From: an uncultured Desulfovibrio sp. | GTDB lineage: Bacteria > Desulfobacterota > Desulfovibrionia > Desulfovibrionales > Desulfovibrionaceae | DNA: 64,000 nucleotides | Assembly: GCF_944324935.1 (NCBI RefSeq) | Contig: NZ_CALUYG010000002.1 | Coordinates: 1 to 64,000 of the forward strand | Direction of reading: 5' to 3' | In this document: positions 51,435 through 60,032 of the stretch, in pieces | How positions within the stretch are numbered: position 1 is the first letter of the stretch | Layout: each line of letters opens with the position of its first letter | Notes under the pieces: model-generated | The model's input: the letters and a program-made list of their open reading frames with translations, nothing else | Databases searched by the model: none | Told to the model about the DNA's origin: nothing | Program-made: the position numbers and the translations under genes

Positions 51435-52703
51435 TTGCAAAACACGACTTCACGCTGGAATTCTTTTGACACCATGTGGATGCTCAATCTGTTCGGCACC
51501 GCCGTGGGCGCGGGGATTCTTTTCCTCCCCATCAAGGCGGGCGCATCCGGCGTCTGGCCGCTGATAGCGATCACGCTGCTTACCGGCCCCATGGTCTATC
51601 TTTCCCACCGCGCTCTGGCGCGGTTCGTGCTCTCGTCCGCAAAACCCGGCAGCGACATCACGGAGGTCGTGGAAGAGCATTTCGGCTCCTCGGCCGGAAA
51701 GCTGATCACCGTCCTGTATTTTTTCGCCATCTACCCAATTTTGCTGATCTATGGCGTAGGCATCACCAATACCGTGGGCTCCTTTCTCGTCAATCAGCTT
51801 GGCATGGCCTCGCTGGCCACCGTGCTCGAGCCCTACACGCTGAGCCGCTTCATACTTTCCGGCGTGCTGGTGGGCGCCATGATCCTCGTCATCGTGGTGG
51901 GCGAAAGCTTCGTGCTCAAGTTCAATGAAAAACTTGTCTATCCGCTCTGCGCCACCCTTCTTGGCCTGTCGATCTATCTGATCCCGCACTGGAACATGAG
52001 CATGTTCTCCGAGATGCCCGGCGTTGGCGACTTCGCCACGACCATCTGGCTGACCCTGCCCGTGCTGGTCTTTGCCTTCAACCACTCGCCCGCGATCTCG
52101 TCCTTTGCCGTTGCAGAGCAGAACGAATACGGGATCGCGGCCGAAGAGAAGGCGCGCGTCACCCTGCGGAATACGACGGGCATCCTGGTGGTTTTTGTCA
52201 TGTTTTTCGTGTTCAGCTGCGTGTTCAGCCTGACCCCACAGGACCTTGCCGAAGCGCAGCGCGAGAACATCCCCATCCTCTCCTACCTGGCAAACCGCTT
52301 TGACAATCCCGTCATTTCCTATTTCGGACCGCTGATCGCTTTCCTTGCCATCGCCACATCCTACTTTGGACATTACCTCGGCGCTCGTGAAGGACTGCAC
52401 GGCATTTTGCACAAATATCTGCGCGACAGCGGCAAAAGTTACGACGCCGCCAGGCTCAACCGGGGATTGACCCTCTTTTTCTTCATCTCCGGCTGGATTG
52501 TCGCCACCATCAACCCAAGCATCCTCGGCATGATCGAGACCCTTGGCGGTCCGATCATCGCCATGATCCTCTTCATCATGCCCATGTATGCCATCCGCCG
52601 CATACCGGCCATGCACAAGTTCCAGGGGCAGTTCTCCAACGTCTTCGTGACGGTGATGGGCCTCATCACCATTGCCTCTCTGCTTGGGGCGATACTGTTC
52701 TGA
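51435..52703 (+). CDS. serine/threonine transporter, SdaC/TdcC family (HAAAP)
   Basis: 422 residues, 11 helices. [37 protein letters not shown] and [16 protein letters not shown] are the STP family signatures (proton-coupled serine import by SdaC). It starts at TTG 51435, seven bases after AGGAGGG; no ATG is suitably placed. Codons are less GC-biased than in neighbours. The serine deaminase follows, so serine is the likely substrate. Confidence 0.9.
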   Translation: MQNTTSRWNSFDTMWMLNLFGTAVGAGILFLPIKAGASGVWPLIAITLLTGPMVYLSHRALARFVLSSAKPGSDITEVVEEHFGSSAGKLITVLYFFAIYPILLIYGVGITNTVGSFLVNQLGMASLATVLEPYTLSRFILSGVLVGAMILVIVVGESFVLKFNEKLVYPLCATLLGLSIYLIPHWNMSMFSEMPGVGDFATTIWLTLPVLVFAFNHSPAISSFAVAEQNEYGIAAEEKARVTLRNTTGILVVFVMFFVFSCVFSLTPQDLAEAQRENIPILSYLANRFDNPVISYFGPLIAFLAIATSYFGHYLGAREGLHGILHKYLRDSGKSYDAARLNRGLTLFFFISGWIVATINPSILGMIETLGGPIIAMILFIMPMYAIRRIPAMHKFQGQFSNVFVTVMGLITIASLLGAILF

Positions 52704-52782
52704 TGTTCGATCGCGCCGTGCGGCCACCCGCGCGGCGCATTTTTCATACGCTTGCCCAACGCGGCGGAAACGGAGTTTTCCC

Positions 52783-54186
52783 ATGTCACACCCCTCTTTA
52801 CGTCCGGTCACGACTGCCCGCCCCCCCATCACTACCACGCTCTTCGACTTCTTCAAGGTAGGGCCCGGTCCTTCCAGCTCCCACACCATCGGCCCCATGA
52901 AAGCGGCCTGTGATTTTCTTGAACTCTGCCGCGCCCTGCCGTCGGATACTCTGGCGCGGGCGGAGGCCCTGCGAGTGGAGTTGCTCGGCTCCCTCAGCGC
53001 CACCGGGATAGGGCACGGAACGAATGTGGCGGTTCTTGCCGGCCTGCTGGGCTCCCAGCCGGAAACCTGCCCGGGCGATGTTCTGACCTCGCTTGGCCGC
53101 GATCCCGATGCCCGCCATGATGTCAGCATTGGCGGCAAAACGCTGAGCGTGGGACTCGCCGATGTGGTATTTGGACCAGTGGCCCACGACGCTCCCTTCA
53201 GCAATACGCTGCGGGCTTTCCTGCTTGACGCCGGAGGGAGATCGCTTTTCGAGAGGGAATACTATTCCGTCGGCGGCGGGTTCATCCAGTGGCAGGGCTG
53301 GACTCCCCCGGAAAGAGGGAAGCCGCGTTACCCCTACGGCACCATGCAGGAATTGCGCGGCCATCTCGCGAAAACAGGACTCACCCTGCACGAGCTCATG
53401 CTTGAAAACGAGACCGCCATTACCGGGATGAGCCGTCCCGCGATCTATGAACGGCTTGATGAGATCATGGAAGCCATGTACGACAGCGTGCGCCGCGGGC
53501 TTGCGGCCACAGGCAAGCTTCCGGGGACGCTCGGCGTCTGGCGGAAGGCCGCAAGCCTGCTCGACCATGCGAAGCAAATGCCCATTGCCGTTGACCGCTT
53601 TCTGGCCAAGCTCAGCGCTTATGCCTTTGCGGTCGCCGAGGAGAACGCCAGCGGCGGTGTCATCGTCACCGCGCCGACCTGCGGCGCGGCGGGCGTCATG
53701 CCAGCTCTGCTGTATTCCATGCGCAACGATATGAACATAGGTGAACGCGCTCTGCGCGAGGGTGTGCTGGCTTCGGCAGCCGTGGGTTTCCTCGCCAAGC
53801 ACAATGCGGGCATCGCTGGCGCGGAAGTGGGTTGTCAGGGTGAAGTGGGTGTGGCGGCCAGCATGAGTGCGGCCATGCTGGCCCATGCGCGTGGCTGCGC
53901 CATTGCTGATGTGGAAAATGCCGCGGAGATCGCGCTGGAGCATCACCTGGGGCTGACGTGCGACCCCGTGGGGGGATATGTGCAGATACCCTGCATAGAG
54001 CGCAACTCCGTGGGGGCGATCAAGGCCTATAGCGCCATGCTGATCGCCACATGCGAAGAAAGCTTCCAGCACAAGGTCACGCTGGATGCCGTCATCAGCG
54101 CCATGGGGGAGACCGGCAGGGAGATGAGCAACAAATTCAAGGAAACAAGCGAAGGCGGACTTGCCGTCAGCATCGTCGAATGCTGA
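52783..54186 (+). CDS. sdaA: L-serine ammonia-lyase (Fe-S, single chain)
   Basis: 467 residues. Deaminates serine to pyruvate. N-terminal domain FDFFKVGPGPSSSHTIGPMKAA, C-terminal catalytic domain with cluster cysteines in APTCGAAGVMPALL, HLGLTCDPVGGYVQIPCIERN. FGTSEGGLAVSIVEC-like end (KETSEGGLAVSIVEC) with the regulatory C-terminal Cys known from L. pneumophila SDH. ATG 52783 follows CGGAG. Lies 79 bases after the serine transporter: import and degradation as one unit. Confidence 0.95.
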   Translation: MSHPSLRPVTTARPPITTTLFDFFKVGPGPSSSHTIGPMKAACDFLELCRALPSDTLARAEALRVELLGSLSATGIGHGTNVAVLAGLLGSQPETCPGDVLTSLGRDPDARHDVSIGGKTLSVGLADVVFGPVAHDAPFSNTLRAFLLDAGGRSLFEREYYSVGGGFIQWQGWTPPERGKPRYPYGTMQELRGHLAKTGLTLHELMLENETAITGMSRPAIYERLDEIMEAMYDSVRRGLAATGKLPGTLGVWRKAASLLDHAKQMPIAVDRFLAKLSAYAFAVAEENASGGVIVTAPTCGAAGVMPALLYSMRNDMNIGERALREGVLASAAVGFLAKHNAGIAGAEVGCQGEVGVAASMSAAMLAHARGCAIADVENAAEIALEHHLGLTCDPVGGYVQIPCIERNSVGAIKAYSAMLIATCEESFQHKVTLDAVISAMGETGREMSNKFKETSEGGLAVSIVEC

Positions 54187-54213
54187 GGCGGCATAGGCGC
54201 ATCGTGCGAGTCT

Positions 54214-54263
54214 GGCCCACGCCGCATCTTTCGCGTTGGAACGGCGTGGGCCGTCTTTTTTTT
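54214..54263 (+). terminator. intrinsic terminator of the serine operon
   Basis: Perfect 11-bp stem GGCCCACGCCG / CGGCGTGGGCC over a 17-base loop, then GTC and eight T. Confidence 0.93.
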
Positions 54264-54666
54264 CATGCCAGACGCCGGTCGCGATGCGGACTTTCCCAAG
54301 CGGGACGGCCGCCCCGGATCGCTTGGCGGCTGAAGATTCCGTCCTCTCAGCCCTTCCGGCTGGCGCTTTTCAGGGCCTGTTAACACAAATTTTGCAAATA
54401 ATTTCAATAAATAAGATAGACAGGTTACGTGCACTCCGCTTGCTCCTGGAGGCGGGGTCGCCTTGCGTCCCCGATGCTTCCCCGGTAAAAGCGCGCTGGG
54501 AAAGGGATGGGGGCTTGGGGGAAGGGGCCCCCTCCAGCGCCGGCAGCGACCCGACGGGCGGTCGTAGGCCGTGCCCGCTAGGCGAGGAAGGAGCCTTGCA
54601 GGCATCGACAGCAGCGCGAGGGATCCACCGTCCCCCCAAGCTGTCAACGAATGGTGTTGGCAGGCC
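54264..54666. other. unassigned intergenic region, possibly structured RNA
   Basis: About 400 bases between converging genes. A short AT-rich core (54380-54420) sits between GC-rich arms. The right arm holds strong self-complementary tracts (GGGGGAAGGGGCCCCCTCC, 54511-54529). Open frames here have poor codon bias and no recognisable product. It could be a repeat, a small RNA or gene debris. Confidence 0.35.
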
Positions 54667-55200
54667 CTAACTGCCGGCGCGGCGCGGTTGCAGGTAGTCG
54701 GTATCCAGATTCAGGCGGTGAGGGTGACTGGCGTTGCGCTGGGCGGGCAGGCTGACGCTCCCTTCCACGGAGAGCGGCTTGCGGGAAAGCCCGAAGGGCT
54801 CCAGCTCGCTCATGGGGAAGGCCGTACGGGTGACGCCGTCGCCGATGATGTAGAAAACCATGATGCGGCGGTCGTCATGGCCGGCCAGCAGCACCGTGGT
54901 CGCCGGGTGGCCGCTGGACACCTTGCCCGTGGCGTTGTTGAGCAGGGAGGGCATGCGGACGTCGCTGCGGTGGAGGATCTCCAGAAAGTCGTTGCCGGTG
55001 CGCCCCACGAAGCTTACCAAGGAGCTGCCGTCCGGGCTGACCAGCAGGCTCACCGGCACGGTGCCGCCGTGGATGCCGATATAGGTGGGCCGGGCTCCTT
55101 CGGGCATGACCTGCCAGCCGTCCGCGGCAGCCGCGGCGGCGAGCCGAAGGGGCGGCAGCAGGAGCAGGGCCGCCCAGAGAAGGGACAGGAAACGCGGCAT
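54667..55200 (-). CDS. secreted/periplasmic protein of unknown function
   Basis: 177 residues with a signal peptide (MPRFLSLLWAALLLLPPLRLAAAAA). The mature part looks beta-rich: YIGIHGGTVPVSLLVSPDGSSLVSFVGRTGNDFL, TTVLLAGHDDRRIMVFYIIGDG. No family recognised. Start ATG 55200 has AAGGA six bases upstream; ATG 55203 is equally possible. It precedes no operon partner; the alpha/beta hydrolase upstream ends 147 bases away on the same strand. Confidence 0.72.
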   Translation of the reverse strand: MPRFLSLLWAALLLLPPLRLAAAAAADGWQVMPEGARPTYIGIHGGTVPVSLLVSPDGSSLVSFVGRTGNDFLEILHRSDVRMPSLLNNATGKVSSGHPATTVLLAGHDDRRIMVFYIIGDGVTRTAFPMSELEPFGLSRKPLSVEGSVSLPAQRNASHPHRLNLDTDYLQPRRAGS

Positions 55201-55346
55201 CATGTGTCCTTGGCGGAGAGCGTCTGTAGAGCGTCGTTCATCTGCGAAACAGCGGGAGGATGCGGGCAAAAGGTCTGCCCTGTCAAGGGGCTGTAGCCGT
55301 TCGCCCCTGCCTTGTCAAGAGCGGGCGGGGCCGCTGCCGCGGGTGC

Positions 55347-56522
55347 TCAGCGTCGTTTGCGCCGTTCCGTGCCGGCGGGTTTTTCCGGCACGGGGGCGGG
55401 CGGGGCCGGCGGAGGCGTCAGGTCCGGGGGCGCGGGGATGACCGGGATATTTTCGCTGCTGCCGAGCCAGTGCAGGAAGAAGGAGAGCAGTTCCTGGCGC
55501 AGCAGTCCCTGTTGACGCTGGCGCTCCTGGGGAGTGATGCTCAGGCAGAGTTCGGGCAGTTCCTCGGCCAGCGAGGGAGGACATGGCGCGGGCAGAGCCC
55601 ACGCGTCCGCGTCCGGCAGACGCAGGAAGCGGGCCCGCCGGCCAAGGCGACGGGCCAGTTCCTCGGTCAGCCGGCTGTCGCTGTCGTCGTCCTGCGCGGC
55701 GCTGACCAGCAGCAGGCGCGGATAACACCAGCGCAGGCCTTTGTCGAACAGCATGAGGTGGGTGGGATTGACGGCGGCCACCACCTTGATGCGCGTATCC
55801 GCCGGGCTGACGGTGAGCGGCAGTTTGTTGCAGAGCTTGTCCATCTGCCGGCGTGCCCAGACATTGCAATAGGGATCCTGCGGCGTGGCGGCGGCACAGT
55901 AGACGTCCAGGCGTTCGCAGTCGGGCAGCGCGCCGCCCAGCAGCAGTCCTGTTGTCCCGCCAGAGCCGAAGCCCAGGACGCCGATACGCTGCGGGTCGAT
56001 GCTCTTGCCGAGTTTTTCATGGCGCAGCAGCAGGTCGATAAGGGTGCGGATCTCCTTCAGGCGGCCCGCGAACTGCTGCCAGGTGTGCAGCGCATCCATA
56101 TTGCGCATGCAGTCCTGGGCATGGGTGGGCGCGGCCACCACGAAGCCGTGCTCGGCCAGCCAGGCGGCGGTATCATGGTAGGAGAAGCGGGTCCCGGCCG
56201 AGGGGTGGGAAAGCACGATGAGCGGGAAGCGTCCGGCCACGGCCTCGCCGTTGAGGGCGGCTTCCACCCGCCAGGGCGGGAAGCGCAGCTCCCGCGGGGT
56301 CCAGTTCGTGGGATACCAGACGTTCACGTCCAGGCGCACGCCGTCATCCGGCAGCCAGAAGCCCAGGGTGCGCAGCCCCACGCGGTAGGTCTCCTCCGCG
56401 CGGGCCGTGACGGGCGGCAGGGCGGCGAGCAGCGTCCAGCAGAGCAGCACGGCGGGCAGGATGACGCGGAGAAGGAATGCGCCGGTGGGGCGGCGAAGGA
56501 AAAACGACGGGCGATGCTGCAT
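55347..56522 (-). CDS. exported alpha/beta hydrolase (dienelactone/PAF-acetylhydrolase-like)
   Basis: 391 residues with an N-terminal membrane/signal segment (LLRVILPAVLLCWTLLAALPPVTA). An alpha/beta-hydrolase core follows: LIVLSHPSAGTRFSYHDTAAWLAEHGFVVAAPTH (oxyanion strand) and the nucleophile elbow GFGSGG. The C-terminus is Pro-rich and ends in a basic tail. ATG 56522 is chosen; the open reading upstream to 57329 is antisense to the DedA gene. Substrate unknown: esterase or lipase activity is expected from the family. Confidence 0.8.
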   Translation of the reverse strand: MQHRPSFFLRRPTGAFLLRVILPAVLLCWTLLAALPPVTARAEETYRVGLRTLGFWLPDDGVRLDVNVWYPTNWTPRELRFPPWRVEAALNGEAVAGRFPLIVLSHPSAGTRFSYHDTAAWLAEHGFVVAAPTHAQDCMRNMDALHTWQQFAGRLKEIRTLIDLLLRHEKLGKSIDPQRIGVLGFGSGGTTGLLLGGALPDCERLDVYCAAATPQDPYCNVWARRQMDKLCNKLPLTVSPADTRIKVVAAVNPTHLMLFDKGLRWCYPRLLLVSAAQDDDSDSRLTEELARRLGRRARFLRLPDADAWALPAPCPPSLAEELPELCLSITPQERQRQQGLLRQELLSFFLHWLGSSENIPVIPAPPDLTPPPAPPAPVPEKPAGTERRKRR

Positions 56523-56555
56523 GGATGGAGGACCTCGACGGCGGAATGTCCCCTG

Positions 56556-56584
56556 TTGTGCCACAAGCGGCCTTGGGGTACAAG
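56556..56584 (+). promoter_or_regulatory. possible sigma70 promoter of the dedA gene
   Basis: TTGTGC, 17-base spacer, TACAAG. Followed by a small hairpin ACGGGCG / CGCCCGT (56591-56608) before the gene. Moderate match only. Confidence 0.35.
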
Positions 56585-56630
56585 AGCATGACGGGCGGCA
56601 GCGCCCGTGATGTTCTTGCGCGAGGTCATA

Positions 56631-57323
56631 ATGGAACTGTTCTCCTTCCTGGTGGATTTCATCCTGCATATCGACGACCATCTTTTTGAACTGGTGGCCG
56701 ACTACGGTCTGTGGATCTACGTCATCCTTTTTCTCATCGTCTTCTGCGAGACCGGTCTTGTGGTGACGCCCTTTCTGCCGGGCGACTCTCTGCTGTTCGC
56801 CTCCGGCGTGGTGGCCGGCACGGGACATATGGGCTATCTGGAGGTGCTGGGCGTGCTGCTGGTCGCAGGCGTTTGCGGCGATGCCGTGAACTATGCCATC
56901 GGGCGGCATGTGGGCCCGGCTATCTTTTCGCGGGATTCCCGCTTCATCAAGAAAGAGCACCTGCTCACGGCCCATGCCTTTTACGAGCGGCACGGCGGCA
57001 AGGCCATCGTGCTGGCGCGGTTCGTGCCCATCGTGCGCACCTTCGCGCCCTTTGTGGCGGGCATCGCCCTCATGTGTCCGCGGCAGTTCTTTTCCTTCAA
57101 TGTCCTCGGCTGCTGCCTCTGGGTGGGGAGCCTCGTCTCGGCAGGCTATTTCCTGGGCAATCTGCCCTGGGTGCGGGAGAATTTCGGCATCATCGTCTAC
57201 GCCATCGTCGTTATTTCCGTGCTGCCGGTGATCATCGAGCTGCTGCGGGCCCGCTTCGGCAAGCGGCAGGCCGCGCCGCGAGAGCTGTCCAATCCCTACG
57301 AGCGGACGCCGGAGGACAAGTAG
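56631..57323 (+). CDS. DedA family membrane protein
   Basis: 230 residues. ETGLVVTPFLPGDSLLFASG, GDAVNYAIGRHVG and ARFVPIVRTFAPFVAGIALM are DedA (VTT-domain) motifs. The family includes undecaprenyl-phosphate and phospholipid transporters; E. coli YqjA/YghB are the nearest well-known relatives. ATG 56631 follows CGAGG; a GTG at 56607 is an alternative. Confidence 0.93.
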   Translation: MELFSFLVDFILHIDDHLFELVADYGLWIYVILFLIVFCETGLVVTPFLPGDSLLFASGVVAGTGHMGYLEVLGVLLVAGVCGDAVNYAIGRHVGPAIFSRDSRFIKKEHLLTAHAFYERHGGKAIVLARFVPIVRTFAPFVAGIALMCPRQFFSFNVLGCCLWVGSLVSAGYFLGNLPWVRENFGIIVYAIVVISVLPVIIELLRARFGKRQAAPRELSNPYERTPEDK

Positions 57324-57346
57324 GGGCATGCCCCGGCGGGGCGGCC

Positions 57347-58804
57347 TCAGGCCGTGAGGCCGTCGTCGATCACCCGCAGGCGGCCGTCCTCCATGAGAGC
57401 GGTGCGGTTGAGGCAGGAGGGGCCGTCCGCGGGCAGATGGGAGACGAAGACCAGATGCAGTCCCTCGGCCGCCAGCTTGTCCAGCAGGGCAAGGTACTGG
57501 CGGCGGCTGCCCTCGTCGAGCCCGGAGCAGGGTTCGTCCAGCAGGAGGATGTCGGGGCCGCCCAGCAGGGAGCGGGCAAGGAAAAGGCGGCGGAGCTGGC
57601 CGGTGGAGAGGCTGCGGATGGATTTTTCCGCCAGGGTGATGCAGTCCAGGCGGGCCATGACGGCGCGGGCCTGCGCCATCTCCTCCTCGCTGTATTCGCG
57701 GTAGTTGCCCACGGTATTGTCCCAGCCGGAACAGACCAGCTCCAGCGCGGTCAGACTGTAGCCGTACTGCGCCTGCGAAAGATCGCTGACCAGCCGTACG
57801 CCCTTGCGGATTTCCTGCAGAATGGCCGTGCTGCCGCCCTGTCCGGGAAGGTGGCGTCGCAGGCTGCCGCCGTCGGCCACGAATTCATCCCCGGCCAGCA
57901 TGCGCAGGAAGGTGGATTTCCCCGAGCCGTTGGCCCCCACGATGCGCCAGTGTTCGCCCTGCCGCAATTGCCAGGTGATGGCGTGCAGCACTTCCTTCCG
58001 GTCGATGAAGACCGTGGCGTTGCGGACATCCAGCAGCGGCATGCCGCTCCCGGCCGCCCGGGGCCGCGGGCTTGCGGCGGCCGGTTGCGGCCGTTCGCTT
58101 TCCGCCGGCGGCGTCTGCCCTTCGGGCAGGAGACGCCCGGCCGCGACCCAGCGTACATGACGACACCAGACGGGGAGCTGTTCGGGCCGGTGCGTGCTCA
58201 TAATGATGGTGCTGTGCTCCCGGGCCCTGTCCAGTTCGGCAAAGAACAGTTCCCTGTGGCGGTCGTCGAGGCCGTCCGCGCATTCGTCCAGCAGCAGGAG
58301 GGCGGGGCGGCGCACCAGCGCCCGGGCCAGCAGCAGCAGGCGCAACTGTCCCTGTGACATCTCCGGCACAGAGCTGTCCAGCAGGGGGAGGGCGTCCAGG
58401 CGGCGGGCCAGCGCCTCGGCGTCCCGCTGTCGTTCGTCGGCGGTGGTGCTGTAGAGGAGGGGGGTATCGTCAAAGCCGGTGAGCAGCAGCTCGCGGCCGC
58501 TGATGTACCAGCCCTGGCGCTGATAATTCTCCTGCTGGGCCGGGGAGACCAGCGCGCTGATGGCCCGCCCGGCAAGCGGGGCGTCCTCCGGGCCGTCCGG
58601 GCCATTCCAGAGCACGCGCCCCTCCGTTGGCCAGCACTGGCCGTGCAGCAGGCGGAGCAGCGTGGACTTGCCGGCGCCGTTGTCGCCCATGAGGGCGCAG
58701 TGCGCCCCCCGCTCGATGGACCAGACGATATGCCGCAGGGCCCATGCTCCCGGCTCGCCGGGGAGGGGCAGACTGACATTTTCCACGCGTACAAGTTCGT
58801 TCAT
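57347..58804 (-). CDS. tandem ABC ATPase, ModF-like, without transporter partners
   Basis: 485 residues with two ABC ATPase domains. First: GDNGAGKST, signature EMSQGQ, Walker B LLLLDECADGL. Second: GANGSGKST, signature SLSTGQ, Walker B ILLLDEPCSGL. Length and layout match ModF of E. coli, a fused ATPase near the molybdate system whose role is unclear. No membrane domain is encoded nearby. A Pro/Arg/Ala-rich linker joins the halves. ATG 58804 begins it; it converges with dedA 23 bases away. Confidence 0.82.
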   Translation of the reverse strand: MNELVRVENVSLPLPGEPGAWALRHIVWSIERGAHCALMGDNGAGKSTLLRLLHGQCWPTEGRVLWNGPDGPEDAPLAGRAISALVSPAQQENYQRQGWYISGRELLLTGFDDTPLLYSTTADERQRDAEALARRLDALPLLDSSVPEMSQGQLRLLLLARALVRRPALLLLDECADGLDDRHRELFFAELDRAREHSTIIMSTHRPEQLPVWCRHVRWVAAGRLLPEGQTPPAESERPQPAAASPRPRAAGSGMPLLDVRNATVFIDRKEVLHAITWQLRQGEHWRIVGANGSGKSTFLRMLAGDEFVADGGSLRRHLPGQGGSTAILQEIRKGVRLVSDLSQAQYGYSLTALELVCSGWDNTVGNYREYSEEEMAQARAVMARLDCITLAEKSIRSLSTGQLRRLFLARSLLGGPDILLLDEPCSGLDEGSRRQYLALLDKLAAEGLHLVFVSHLPADGPSCLNRTALMEDGRLRVIDDGLTA

Positions 58805-58918
58805 CAGGACTCCTCGGCAGCAGGAAGGGGAGAAGCAGCCGGCAGCCGGCTGTCCGGCGGGAGTCTAGCCCAAGGCGTGGAGAAAGGCCAGCGGCGGCAG
58901 TCGCCGCGGTGCGGGCCG

Positions 58919-58950
58919 AAAAAAAGGGCCGCCCCGCTCAGGGGCAGCCC
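58919..58950 (-). terminator. intrinsic terminator of rlpA
   Basis: On the minus strand GGGCTGCCCC / GGGGCGGCCC with a five-base loop, then seven T. Located 22 bases past the rlpA stop. Confidence 0.93.
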
Positions 58951-58971
58951 GGATAGCCCGTATGCGCCGTC

Positions 58972-59646
58972 TTATTCGGCTTTTTCCAGGATCACTTCCG
59001 CATCGGGATGTGCCTGCCGCATGGCTTCATGCATGGCGGCGGCATCGGCAAAGGCCCGGAAGGGGCCCACGGTCTCCGCCTTGTCCAGGCTGCGGAACCG
59101 TACATAATAGGCTTCATCCGTGGAGAGGGGGGTGCCGTCGGCATCGCTCACGACCTCAAGCCGTACATTGCCGACGCCGCGGCGGCGCATGTCGATCTTG
59201 TCGGCCGCCGCGTAGGACAGGTCGATGATGCGTCCGCGCGTGAAGGGGCCGCGGTCGGTCACGCATACCATGACGCTCTTGCCCGATTGCTCGTCGGTGA
59301 CGCGCACCACGGTACCGATGGGCAGGGTACGATGTGCCGCCGTGAAGGTGTACATATCGTAGCCGATGCCGCTGGCCGTCTTCTTGTTGTGAAATTTGGA
59401 GCTGTAGTAGGAAGCCTTGCCAAGCAGGAAGTCGGATTTGCGGGCACGCTCCAGCCAGACGTCGCGGTTGGCATCGGCGTGTTGGGCTTTTTTCTCGGCG
59501 GCGGGGGATTTTTTCCGTTTTGCCTTGCGGGATTCGGCCTTGCTCCTGGCGGGGGCCGTCTCTTTCGCATGAACGGCCAGCGGTGCGACGAGGCCGAGAC
59601 AGGCCACGGCAGCCGCACAGATGGCAAGCCTGCGCATCAATTTCAT
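58972..59646 (-). CDS. rlpA: RlpA-type septal ring lytic transglycosylase
   Basis: 224 residues. Signal peptide (LAICAAAVACLGLVAPLAVHA) without an obvious lipobox Cys at the cleavage site. A Lys-rich linker leads to the double-psi beta-barrel with GKASYYSSKFHNKKTASG and VTDRGPFTRGRIIDLSYAAA. The C-terminus resembles a short SPOR domain (VRFRSLDKAETVGPFRAFADA). It cleaves naked glycan strands at the septum in P. aeruginosa; function here by family. AGGAG precedes ATG 59646. Confidence 0.88.
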   Translation of the reverse strand: MKLMRRLAICAAAVACLGLVAPLAVHAKETAPARSKAESRKAKRKKSPAAEKKAQHADANRDVWLERARKSDFLLGKASYYSSKFHNKKTASGIGYDMYTFTAAHRTLPIGTVVRVTDEQSGKSVMVCVTDRGPFTRGRIIDLSYAAADKIDMRRRGVGNVRLEVVSDADGTPLSTDEAYYVRFRSLDKAETVGPFRAFADAAAMHEAMRQAHPDAEVILEKAE

Positions 59647-59696
59647 GGGGTCTCCTTTGCTGAAGTACAGGTGCACCGCCCTGACGGGGTGGCGCA

Positions 59697-59744
59697 GGCC
59701 GCATGTACGCGGCCCACTCGGTCTGCGGTCGGGGACCGGCAGAC
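59697..59744 (-). promoter_or_regulatory. structured leader of rlpA
   Basis: Two stable hairpins in the predicted 5' leader: GGCCGC / GCGGCC (59697-59714) and GTCTGC-GGTC / GACC-GCAGAC (59721-59744). Neither has a T run. No known riboswitch recognised. Confidence 0.35.
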
Positions 59745-59786
59745 GGGGTTTGCCTTTACGGGTATCACTCCTCCTACGTGGCGGGC

Positions 59787-59815
59787 AGTATGCCTCAGAT
59801 GATCGCGTCTGTCAA
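59787..59815 (-). promoter_or_regulatory. sigma70 promoter of rlpA
   Basis: On the minus strand TTGACA, exact 17-base spacer, CATACT. Predicts a leader of about 130 bases that contains the two hairpins at 59697-59744. Confidence 0.6.
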
Positions 59816-60032
59816 GCGTTGCTTCCCTTTTATTTCAAGTAGTTATCGCTATCGCTCTCTGTGGGGGAGGCCTCCCGGGGCCGCACGGGCCGTTGCGCGC
59901 CGTCCGGGGCGGCCGGGGGGCGCAAGGCTGGCCTTTGCGCCGGTCATGGCGTAGCATCCTTCCCGGCAGGCGCAACGCGCCGGAGCCTCCGGCATGCCTG
60001 CCGTCCGCAAACGCATTTTCGAGGATATGTCC

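Noticed and set aside
51254..51592. 112-residue minus-strand open frame across the serine promoter
   Set aside because: Antisense to the start of the transporter and through AT-rich promoter DNA; no family and no ribosome site.
54370..54639. 89-residue minus-strand open frame in the 54.4 kb gap
   Set aside because: No codon bias and no recognisable domain; treated as non-coding.
55347..57329. Upstream extension of the alpha/beta hydrolase frame
   Set aside because: The part above 56522 is antisense to the DedA gene and lacks a ribosome site; the signal segment follows the Met at 56522.
59641..59771. 41-codon upstream frame coupled to rlpA
   Set aside because: AGGAGGA touches the GTG with almost no spacing and the peptide has no conserved feature; kept only as a side remark in the rlpA leader finding.
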